5,887 nucleotides of DNA from Chryseobacterium gleum (GTDB lineage Bacteria; Bacteroidota; Bacteroidia; Flavobacteriales_D; Crocinitomicaceae), in contig CALPSU020000169.1 of NCBI GenBank assembly GCA_943326315.2, forward strand, positions 1 through 5,887, written 5' to 3'. Of the stretch, positions 1 through 5,887 are shown piece after piece. The notes below the pieces were generated by a model. That model ran no database searches. It was not told where the DNA came from and saw only the letters and a list, made by a program, of their open reading frames with translations. The first letter of the stretch is position 1. The number at the start of each line of letters is the position of its first letter. A program made the position numbers and the translations under genes.

Positions 1-99
1 TATATCACCTTCCAAAACTGAATATCGATAATTGGTAGTCCAAACAAGATGAGCACTTAGCCTTGAAATTGTATGTCCATTTACTCTTATAGAATCCAT
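1..99 (-). CDS. IS200/IS605-family transposase TnpA (Y1 HUH), N-terminal part, runs off the window
   Basis: Only the first 33 codons are in the window; the rest lies beyond position 1. The frame is open from ATG at 99 to the edge. The peptide contains HLVWTTNYRYSVLEGDI, which matches the conserved first strand of IS200/IS605 Y1 transposases (pattern H-[IVL]-V-W-x-T-K-Y-R-Y-x-V-L-x-G-D), preceded by the usual HTISRL stretch. In this family TnpA is a small protein of about 130-150 residues that moves single-stranded DNA by HUH/tyrosine chemistry and recognises hairpins at the element ends. The HUH motif and catalytic tyrosine would lie outside the window, so activity cannot be judged. I chose this ATG because it gives the usual length of N-terminus before the HLVW strand. 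No Shine-Dalgarno sequence is visible, which is common in Bacteroidota. The family call is secure; whether the gene is intact is unknown. Confidence 0.85.
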   Translation of the reverse strand, partial: MDSIRVNGHTISRLSAHLVWTTNYRYSVLEGDI

Positions 100-133
100 A
101 AAGTAAATGTATTATTTTTTAGAAGTAAAATGC

Positions 134-154
134 ACTAAAGTCATAGTTTTAAGT
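134..154 (-). repeat. Imperfect hairpin with one bulged T, candidate IS200-type left-end structure
   Basis: Read on the minus strand, ACT-T-AAA pairs with TTTAGT. This gives six base pairs, an unpaired T in the 5' arm and an 8-nt loop. Small imperfect hairpins with an extrahelical T are what Y1 transposases bind at element ends, and this one lies between the TnpA start and the inferred left end. The stem is short and AT-rich, so chance occurrence is quite possible. Confidence 0.3.
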
Positions 155-293
155 ATTTCTGAGTCCAACAAAGATGTAGTGTTTCATTTTCTTGATTTGA
201 ACTTAATAACTCAAAATGATCTACCAAAACTTCTGGTAGAAATAGTTTTAATAAATCGAATGTCAAAATATCTATTTTAGTAAAATTCACCAT
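141..293 (-). pseudogene. Truncated N-terminal fragment of a Bacteroidota transposase (ISAon1-annotated type)
   Basis: A 50-codon ORF from ATG at 293 to TGA at 141. Residues 13-41 (DLLKLFLPEVLVDHFELL, followed a few residues later by ETLHL) resemble the start of Bacteroidota transposases annotated as having an ISAon1-family N-terminal region, where a [LKF]LPE-x-[LI]-x-x-[HY]-F-[ED]-L stretch is followed by an 'LHL-[YW]-x-E-E' strand. In intact copies this N-terminal module continues for roughly 60-80 more residues (including an 'IQDFPLRGK' and an 'RRRW' segment) before the catalytic region. Here the similarity ends after LHL; the last nine codons look unrelated and probably belong to the inserted IS200-type element. 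The ORF is therefore a remnant, not a working gene. The call rests on recognising the motif by eye; an unrelated small ORF is the alternative. Confidence 0.6.
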
Positions 294-335
294 AAATTTT
301 TAAATTCGTCCCCAACATTTAGTCATGATCCCGGC
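173..335 (-). mobile_element. Remnant of an older insertion sequence, left end plus start of transposase
   Basis: This stretch holds the transposase fragment and the 40 bp in front of it. Positions 307-335 are clearly richer in G and C than the surroundings. On the minus strand they read GCCGGGATCATGACTAAATG and onward to GGGGACG, ending 13 bp before the ATG. That is where the terminal inverted repeat of such an element should lie, with the element tip probably at the GGG near 331-333. The matching right terminal repeat is not in the window, so the tip and any target duplication cannot be fixed. Confidence 0.4.
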
Positions 336-358
336 TTCTTGTGAAAAAATAAAAAAAA

Positions 359-2053
359 TTATTTAGATGATGAATGCTTCCAAATAGAATATCTAGCAGT
401 TTCCTCTATTATTTCATATTTGTTTTTTTTCAAAAAAGAGATCATTTTTGTTTCAAAATTATTTCCTAAAACGAATTCTTTTGTATTGATAATTAAAGGA
501 TATTGTTTGTTGTTGTTAATTGAATTAGATAATTCATTCAAAAAAACATCTGGATTTAAATCGATCCCTTTTAACCAAATATATTTAACACAAGGCTTTC
601 TTTCACTTAGATAATAAAATAGTGGTTGATGCCCATAAATAAGTATCGGTTGAGTTTCATTTGAATTTCTTTTAATACTTGTTGTAAGCGAATTGATATA
701 AAAAGAATTTTCTTTAGTAGTATATATTCCTTTCATAAAAGAGTGTTCAATGGGATAAGTGGATTTCATCCGGATACCTATGCCTGCGCCAACATGAAAA
801 ATCCATCCAAATCTAAGAATCAAACAAATAAAAAGTATGAAGGAAAGAAAAAATCTTACTACTTTTTTCCAATCAATAGTTAGTTTGAAAAGAGTATAAT
901 CGTTAATTTCATTCATTAATAAGACCATTAACGGAATTAAAAACATAAACCCAAAACACATTTTTTGAAAAATACCCGTGTTCGTCCCTGCGACTTGTAT
1001 AAGAGTAATCAACGATCCAATCAATAATAAATGTTGATATTTATTTCGTATTTCAATTAACGATGAGTCTAAAAAAACAAACAATATAGCCCAAATAAAA
1101 AAAGCAGGAACAACATATTTTATTGGATTTGTATAGGAAAAATTTCGAAATAAAAAGTATGAAATAAATAAAATAAACAAAACGAAGATCACTTCTTTTA
1201 AACGGTTAATTGCAAATTTTGAATAAATAAAAATCAAAAAACCTAAACCAAAAAAATAATAAACAAACGTAATCAATTCATCAAAAGAGAACTTGATGTA
1301 CTTATTCTGAATCAATGCTTTTGAATCCAAAAATATAGATTTAAAATATACATCTAACAATCCATATAAGTATAGAAAGATTAGGAAAACTAAAATAACA
1401 GCAACTGATCCTGCCCAATAAATAAAAACTTTTTGAACTAATTTTAATCTATTCTTTTCAAGTTTTTCAGTATTAAATTTATAGTGCTCGAAAATAAAAA
1501 ACAATGGTACACAAACCACAATCAAAACATCTGAAATCCTAAATAAAATAGCAATCATTGAAAAACATCCTCCTAAAAATAAATAGCCGTATTTTCCCTT
1601 TGATAATCCTTTAATTATAAAAAGCATGGATAGCAATAAAAAAAGAATGGATGAAATATCATAATTAAACATCAACGAATTATATCGAATTGCAAATAAT
1701 TCACCAGCTAAAATACCAAATAACAAGACTGTTTTATTTTGATAATAATCCTTTAATATAAGAAATACGACGAAACAAGTAGCTAAGAGAAAAAGAATAA
1801 ACAAAATATTTAGACCTATAATAAATGGAAATATTTTTAAACACCAAGCTCCACAAAAATCCAAAAAAATCATTAGACTTGAAAAATTAAACTTGTGTAA
1901 ATTCTTAAAAAAAACCGAATAATTATAAGCAAAATAACCTGAATCTGTTAAGTCTCCACCTTGCCAAATAAATAAGAATGGATACAAAATAATACCCAAA
2001 ATAATTAACTTATTTTTTAGGTGTACACTCTCAAATATTTTAGTTGTTCTCAT
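359..2053 (-). CDS. Polytopic membrane protein, GT-C-like (probable lipid-linked-sugar glycosyltransferase)
   Basis: A 564-residue integral membrane protein with about 11-12 predicted helices, roughly at residues 15-31, 73-100, 106-122, 131-148, 156-190, 210-230, 258-278, 287-303, 312-328, 341-355, 364-380 and 398-416. After the first helix comes GGDLTDSGYF (residues 32-41). Acidic residues in the first extracytoplasmic loop, here Asp34 and Asp37, are a hallmark of GT-C glycosyltransferases such as GT39/ArnT-type enzymes. LFRISD (170-175) resembles the arginine-containing segment ahead of the paired helices in that fold. Residues 420-564 form a soluble, probably periplasmic domain with PILIYGHQPLFYYLSERKP (469-487), a pattern I associate with uncharacterised Bacteroidota GT-C-like proteins. 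The likely role is sugar transfer from a polyprenyl-linked donor to envelope glycan or protein; donor and acceptor cannot be told. The ATG at 2053 precedes the first helix; an AGAGAAG stretch lies 13-19 nt upstream, too far for a good ribosome site. No glycan-cluster neighbours are visible. Fold call moderate, function inferred. Confidence 0.6.
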   Translation of the reverse strand: MRTTKIFESVHLKNKLIILGIILYPFLFIWQGGDLTDSGYFAYNYSVFFKNLHKFNFSSLMIFLDFCGAWCLKIFPFIIGLNILFILFLLATCFVVFLILKDYYQNKTVLLFGILAGELFAIRYNSLMFNYDISSILFLLLSMLFIIKGLSKGKYGYLFLGGCFSMIAILFRISDVLIVVCVPLFFIFEHYKFNTEKLEKNRLKLVQKVFIYWAGSVAVILVFLIFLYLYGLLDVYFKSIFLDSKALIQNKYIKFSFDELITFVYYFFGLGFLIFIYSKFAINRLKEVIFVLFILFISYFLFRNFSYTNPIKYVVPAFFIWAILFVFLDSSLIEIRNKYQHLLLIGSLITLIQVAGTNTGIFQKMCFGFMFLIPLMVLLMNEINDYTLFKLTIDWKKVVRFFLSFILFICLILRFGWIFHVGAGIGIRMKSTYPIEHSFMKGIYTTKENSFYINSLTTSIKRNSNETQPILIYGHQPLFYYLSERKPCVKYIWLKGIDLNPDVFLNELSNSINNNKQYPLIINTKEFVLGNNFETKMISFLKKNKYEIIEETARYSIWKHSSSK

Positions 2054-2109
2054 TAAAATTATTACTTCTCTTAGTTGAAAATTTCAGATTTAAATTTTTC
2101 AATTTTGAA

Positions 2110-2142
2110 TAAAATTAAAACTTAAAAGATTACGAAAACAAA
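2110..2142 (-). promoter_or_regulatory. Weak candidate Bacteroidota promoter for the membrane-protein gene
   Basis: On the minus strand TTTG (2139-2142) is followed after 21 nt by TAATTTTA (2110-2117), which matches the Bacteroidota -33 TTTG / -7 TAnnTTTG pattern at all but the last base. It would give a leader of about 50 nt before the ATG at 2053. The surrounding DNA is nearly all A and T, so such matches arise easily. The rest of the 2054-2223 gap shows no convincing terminator hairpin for the upstream sensor gene. Confidence 0.2.
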
Positions 2143-2223
2143 ACTCCATTTTAAGTCCTAAAAAAAAATTCCTAATTAAGATAGAAAATAAGTTTGAAAA
2201 ATAAAATAAGTTAAAATCCTCTT

Positions 2224-5200
2224 TTATATCCTAATTCCAATTAAACACACGTCATCAATTTGTTCAAAATCACCCTTCCATGAAGTGAAAACATCATTTA
2301 GTTTGAGTTTTTGATCCTCCATAGAATCATTACTTATAGAAAGTAACAATTCTTGTAACTGTTTATATTTGAACTTTTTACCATTCGGACCTCCAAATTG
2401 ATCTGGAAAACCATCTGTAAAAGTATAAATAACATCCCCTTTTTCGATGTCCAATGTATTTAGCGTGAAAGGAGTTGAATCTTTTATATGACTTCCAATA
2501 GGAAATCTATCTGCTTTGATAACATTAATTTCCCCGTTTCTAATTATCCAAATAGGATTAATTGCAGATGCTGAATACAATTTATTATTTTCAAAATCAA
2601 AACTTAACAAATTACCATCCATACCATCTTTTGTACCTTCTGAAGAATCATCGTCTTTCAAGTATTCTTTAATTAAATTTCTTGTTTCATTTAAAATAAG
2701 ATCAGGTCTATTTATTCCTTTGGTTACAGCTTTATCTAGACATGCAATATTTAATATACTCATAATTGCTCCAGGCACACCATGACCGGTACTGTCAGCT
2801 ATTACAAGACCGAAGTGATTATTATTCAATTTAGTAGCCCAGTAAAAATCTCCACTTACAGTATCTTTTGGGGTATATAAAATAAAATAATTTTGTAAAT
2901 TTTCATCTAATATTTTCTTATTAGCTAGTAAGGCACGTTGAATTCTTTCCGCGTAATTAATACTATCCTTAATTTCCTTATGCTTTTCTTCTATTAAATG
3001 TTTTTGATCTTCAACTATTTTCTTCTCTTCAATTACCTCAGCAGTTCTTTTTTCAACTGTTTGCTCTAAAATTTCTTTTTCTTTTATTAATTTTTTCTCC
3101 CTTGCTTTAATATAAAATAATACTAAAGAGATAGAAATAAATAGTACAATAATTCTAAACCACCAAGTTTGCCACCAAGGAGGGTTAATGATAAATTTAT
3201 ACTGTAAAGTCTTACTCCAAATACCACTTTGATTCATTGCTTTCACTTTGAATGTATAAACACCACTGGGAAGATTACCATAATTTGCTTCCGTTCTGTC
3301 GTTTATGGAGCTCCAGTCAGAATCAAGACCTTCCATTTTATACTTATATTTTACATGGTTTCTACTTTGCATATGAACACCAATAAAATTGAAAGTAAGA
3401 TTATTTATATTATAGGGTAAAATTAGATTTTCAGGAAAATCATACCATTTTGAAAGTCCATTGAATTTAATATTCTTGAGTAATATCCCATTAGAAAGTA
3501 ATGTATCTATTGCTTCTCCGTTTACAATTTCCTTTCCAAATTCATCCCTATCAACAGCTTTTAAATTCGCCCAAACAATATCTTCTCCAAACAATTTAAT
3601 ATTTGTAAGATTTATATTAGGGGCTGATTTATCTTCAAAATCTCCTTTTGGATTGTAACAAGTCAAAACATCCGTTCCCCACCAAATTTTACCTTTACGA
3701 TCTTGTAAAACTGAGTTTCTTCTACAATTTAAACCTAAGAAACCATCATTATATCCATAATTATAAAAAAACACTTCTTTGATGAAATTAAAGTTCTTTT
3801 TATTGATTTCTAACTTAACTAAGTTATATGCTCCGATTTTACTCACCCCTTTTCTTGTACCGCACCATATATTACCATTATTATCTTGAAGTAAATTTAA
3901 AACGGCATTATTTATCAAACCTTCCTTTTCAGTCAAATTGATCATTTTTTTTCCATCATAAATAAAAACTCCATCACCATTTGTTCCAAACCAAAGATTG
4001 CCTTTTTTATCTTCTAAAATTGATAAGATGAAATTATTACTTAACCCCTGATTATCTGTGAAATGTGTAAATATTTCACCATCGTATTTACTCACACCGC
4101 CACCACTTGTCCCAAACCAAAGATTGCCTTTTTTATCTTCAATAATTGTTGTAACAATATTATTACTCAACCCTTCTTTTTCGGTAAATATTGTAAAATA
4201 TTTACCGTCGAATTTTGTAACACCACTTCCATTAGTTGCAAACCAAATATTTCCTTTTTTATCTTCTAGAATGGAATTAATAACATCACTCCCTATACCA
4301 GCATTAATAGAATAATTCGTAAATGTTTTTCCATTAAATTTCGAAACCCCATCTCCATATGAACCAAACCAAAGATTCCCCTTCTTATCTTGAATTATTG
4401 AATTGATAAAATCATTACATAAACCTTCATTTTTGGAATAATTAGTAAACGAGTATCCGTCATAAACCGAAACACCGTTTCCATTTGTTCCAAACCAAAT
4501 TTTATTCGATTTATCTTCAAGAATAGACCAAATAACTCCGTTACTAATCCCCTCTTTTTCAGAGTAATTTAAAAACTTTTTACCATCATATCTACAAATA
4601 CCTCCACCATGGGTTCCGAACCAAATACTACCAGATTTATCTTCTAAAATAGAATTAACAATATTTTCATTAAGTCCTTCATTTTCTGTAAAATAAGTGA
4701 AATTTTTACCATCAAAACGACATCCACCTCCACCATAAGTTCCAAACCAAATTCCACCCTCTTTATCCTGGATAAGAGTGTTTACAAAATTACTTATAAG
4801 CCCTTCATTTTCAGTGTAATTAGTAAAGTAATTTCCATCAAAACAACAAACCCCACCCCCAAAAGTAGCTAACCAAAGATTTCCTTTTTCATCTTCTAAA
4901 ATTGAGTTTACATTGTTATTAGTCAACCCTTGCTTTTCTGAATAGTTCGTGAATTTTTTTCCATCAAATTTAGAAAAACCACCACCTGAAGTACCAAACC
5001 ATAAACTACCTTTTTTATCTTCTGAAATACACCAAACAGTATTATTACATAAACCTTGTTTTACTGAGTAATTTTTCATTATTTTCCCATCAAAACAAGT
5101 CACCCCACCAAACAAAGTTCCAAACCAAAGATTTCCCTTTTTGTCTTCTTTAATTGATTGAACAATATTATTTTCAATATTTTTATTGATAAGATAAGAA

Positions 5201-5850
5201 GTAAAAGTTTTTCCATCATATTTACAAGCATACCCACCCGAAGTACCAAACCACAAATTACCTTTTTTATCTTCTATAATTGACCAAACGACATTATTAC
5301 TTAGCCCCTCTTTTTCAGTGAAGTTTGTAAATGATTTCCCGTCAAATCGGGTAATACCCCCACCATTTGACCCAAACCACATATTACCATTTCGATCTTG
5401 TTTAGCGCAAAAAATATTATTATGCTTTAGACCGTGTAAAGTCTTATAAAAAGAAAAATTAGATGGATTTACATCTTTTGCATCCGGATCTTTAGCTATA
5501 ACAACTTCAGGTAGACCGGCTTTTTTAATGGTTCCGACTACTTTAGAAATTATCGGTTTCAATATACTCCCCTTACCAACTATATTTACAATTGGTTCAC
5601 CTACTTTAACTTTTATAGGTATTCCGGCTAATTTAATATTCTGATTTGTTTTTCTTATCAACGGTTTCCCTGCTACAATTGGCTTAGGCTCATTAACCAA
5701 AAATGATTTCGGATTAGGGCATTTTTCTTTAGGTAAAATATAACCCTTCGTATAAATTACTTTTGGATAAAATAATTGATTATTCATTTTATCCTGATCA
5801 GAACAACCAACAATAAAAAATATCAAATAAAAAAAATGCTTATACTTCAT
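2224..5850 (-). CDS. Membrane-anchored beta-propeller sensor with SpoIIE/PP2C-type Ser/Thr phosphatase output
   Basis: A 1208-residue one-protein signalling device. Residues 1-16 are a lipoprotein-type signal peptide with lipobox I-V-G-C16. Residues 17-130 form a linker with recurring AGxP-like motifs. Residues about 135-735 hold 14 Reg_prop-type repeats (EDKKGNLWFGT..GGV..FDGK), probably two seven-bladed propellers. A Y_Y_Y domain spans about 810-890 (YKYKMEGLDSDW at 835-846), followed by PPWWQTWWF, one membrane helix at about 898-915 and a coiled coil at 916-972. The SpoIIE/PP2C phosphatase (985-1208) keeps the expected metal-site residues: Asp1001 in SGDFYW, Asp1019 in ADSTGHGVPGA, Asp1146 in YTFTDGFPDQFGG and Asp1199-Asp1200 in the last motif. 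The sensor should be periplasmic and the phosphatase cytoplasmic. Family members usually dephosphorylate a phosphoserine protein such as an anti-sigma antagonist; none is encoded here. The ATG at 5850 is chosen because the next Met (22) would lose the lipobox; AAAGG abuts it. Ligand unknown. Confidence 0.92.
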   Translation of the reverse strand: MKYKHFFYLIFFIVGCSDQDKMNNQLFYPKVIYTKGYILPKEKCPNPKSFLVNEPKPIVAGKPLIRKTNQNIKLAGIPIKVKVGEPIVNIVGKGSILKPIISKVVGTIKKAGLPEVVIAKDPDAKDVNPSNFSFYKTLHGLKHNNIFCAKQDRNGNMWFGSNGGGITRFDGKSFTNFTEKEGLSNNVVWSIIEDKKGNLWFGTSGGYACKYDGKTFTSYLINKNIENNIVQSIKEDKKGNLWFGTLFGGVTCFDGKIMKNYSVKQGLCNNTVWCISEDKKGSLWFGTSGGGFSKFDGKKFTNYSEKQGLTNNNVNSILEDEKGNLWLATFGGGVCCFDGNYFTNYTENEGLISNFVNTLIQDKEGGIWFGTYGGGGCRFDGKNFTYFTENEGLNENIVNSILEDKSGSIWFGTHGGGICRYDGKKFLNYSEKEGISNGVIWSILEDKSNKIWFGTNGNGVSVYDGYSFTNYSKNEGLCNDFINSIIQDKKGNLWFGSYGDGVSKFNGKTFTNYSINAGIGSDVINSILEDKKGNIWFATNGSGVTKFDGKYFTIFTEKEGLSNNIVTTIIEDKKGNLWFGTSGGGVSKYDGEIFTHFTDNQGLSNNFILSILEDKKGNLWFGTNGDGVFIYDGKKMINLTEKEGLINNAVLNLLQDNNGNIWCGTRKGVSKIGAYNLVKLEINKKNFNFIKEVFFYNYGYNDGFLGLNCRRNSVLQDRKGKIWWGTDVLTCYNPKGDFEDKSAPNINLTNIKLFGEDIVWANLKAVDRDEFGKEIVNGEAIDTLLSNGILLKNIKFNGLSKWYDFPENLILPYNINNLTFNFIGVHMQSRNHVKYKYKMEGLDSDWSSINDRTEANYGNLPSGVYTFKVKAMNQSGIWSKTLQYKFIINPPWWQTWWFRIIVLFISISLVLFYIKAREKKLIKEKEILEQTVEKRTAEVIEEKKIVEDQKHLIEEKHKEIKDSINYAERIQRALLANKKILDENLQNYFILYTPKDTVSGDFYWATKLNNNHFGLVIADSTGHGVPGAIMSILNIACLDKAVTKGINRPDLILNETRNLIKEYLKDDDSSEGTKDGMDGNLLSFDFENNKLYSASAINPIWIIRNGEINVIKADRFPIGSHIKDSTPFTLNTLDIEKGDVIYTFTDGFPDQFGGPNGKKFKYKQLQELLLSISNDSMEDQKLKLNDVFTSWKGDFEQIDDVCLIGIRI
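3859..5382 (-). repeat. 126-bp periodic coding repeat (42-residue propeller blades, 13 in register)
   Basis: The tryptophan of the [ILM]-W-[FLC]-[GA] signature recurs at residues 158, 200, 242, 284, 326, 368, 410, 452, 494, 536, 578, 620 and 662. Each step is exactly 42 residues, so 126 bp with no insertion or deletion. A fourteenth copy (IWWG, 722-725) follows after 61 residues. The DNA keeps locally long identities: the same 29 bp occur at 3986-4014 and 4112-4140. The blade signature reads roughly EDKKGNLWFGTxGGGVxKFDGKxFTNYTEKEGLxNNxVxSI. Confidence 0.95.
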
Positions 5851-5867
5851 CCTTTAAAAATAGAAAA

Positions 5868-5886
5868 ATTTACTTATAAAGTAAAT
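5868..5886. promoter_or_regulatory. Perfect inverted repeat upstream of the sensor-phosphatase gene
   Basis: ATTTACTT and AAGTAAAT are perfect 8-bp arms around a central ATA, 17 bp before the ATG at 5850. Its size and position fit an operator for a dimeric regulator or a promoter-overlapping site. The window ends one base beyond it, so the -33 region and any upstream gene cannot be seen. Chance palindromes are not rare in DNA this AT-rich. Confidence 0.3.
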
Positions 5887-5887
5887 A

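Larger units (their letters stand above)
1..172 (-). mobile_element. Left-end portion of an IS200/IS605-type insertion sequence (partial)
   Basis: The element is inferred from the TnpA start at 99, a hairpin candidate at 134-154, and the point near 171 where similarity of the neighbouring reading frame to a different transposase stops. IS200/IS605 elements have no inverted repeats and make no target duplication; their left end carries a subterminal hairpin a short distance inside the cleavage site. Placing the left end at about 170-173 puts the hairpin about 17 nt inside, similar to the known layout of IS608. The exact end is inferred, with an uncertainty of about 10 bp, and the right end is outside the window. 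Confidence 0.5.

Noticed and set aside
420..614. Plus-strand open frame of 64 codons
   Set aside because: It lies wholly antisense to the C-terminal domain of the membrane protein, is low-complexity and resembles no family; it is a shadow of the real gene.
2185..2212. Two direct copies of AAAATAAGTT, 18 bp apart, just past the sensor stop codon
   Set aside because: Short and nearly all A and T in an AT-rich gap; no partner feature makes this more than chance.
2145..2223. Search for an intrinsic terminator after the sensor gene
   Set aside because: There is a T-run on the minus strand (2161-2168) but no stable hairpin before it; the flanking TAGGA copies are direct, not inverted.
2516..2785. 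Plus-strand open frame of 89 codons
   Set aside because: Antisense to the SpoIIE phosphatase domain, whose motifs are intact on the minus strand; no support for an independent gene.
3229..3658. Two plus-strand open frames of 63 and 65 codons
   Set aside because: Antisense to the Y_Y_Y and linker region of the sensor; no recognisable features or start signals.
4058..4315. Overlapping plus-strand open frames of 85 and 68 codons in two phases
   Set aside because: They exist because the 126-bp repeat is a multiple of three and keeps the antisense frames open across units; their content repeats with the blades.
3859..5382. Regular repeats considered as a CRISPR-like or non-coding array
   Set aside because: The period is 126 bp, the units are degenerate and they encode propeller blades in one uninterrupted frame.
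5865..5872. TAAATTTT on the minus strand as a -7 promoter element
   Set aside because: It would leave a leader of only about 8 nt, and the -33 position falls beyond the window edge.

Overview
The window is very AT-rich and looks like Bacteroidota, probably a Cytophagales- or Chitinophagales-like environmental lineage. The assignment rests on three things: the phosphatase architecture (propeller, Y_Y_Y domain, coiled coil and SpoIIE domain), the two transposase types at the left edge, and the near absence of good Shine-Dalgarno sequences. It is an inference from protein style, not a database match. Every gene I can support lies on the minus strand, so the biological order runs from right to left.

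Right part (2224-5850): a single large sensor-phosphatase of 1208 residues. A lipoprotein-type signal peptide leads into a linker, then a long beta-propeller array of Reg_prop-type repeats with an exact 42-residue period, then a Y_Y_Y domain. After these come one transmembrane helix, a coiled coil and a SpoIIE/PP2C-type Ser/Thr phosphatase with its metal-binding aspartates intact. It has the periplasmic sensor plan of a hybrid two-component sensor, but the output is a phosphatase instead of a histidine kinase. An 8-bp-arm palindrome lies just upstream of its start codon.

Middle part (359-2053): a polytopic membrane protein of 564 residues resembling GT-C-fold glycosyltransferases, with a C-terminal extracytoplasmic domain. 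A 170-bp AT-rich gap with a weak promoter candidate separates it from the sensor, so the two genes need not be functionally linked.

Left part (1-358): remains of mobile elements beginning only about 25 bp past the membrane-protein stop codon. A 50-codon ORF carries the N-terminus of a Bacteroidota transposase of the ISAon1-annotated type. Its similarity stops abruptly, and directly behind it is the left end and 5' part of an IS200/IS605-family (Y1, HUH) transposase gene that runs off the window edge. The simplest reading is an older element interrupted by a younger IS200-type element.

I see no RNA genes, CRISPR array or defence system. The most notable signals are the strictly periodic propeller with its clustered cysteines, the combination of a lipobox with an internal membrane helix, and the nested insertion elements.
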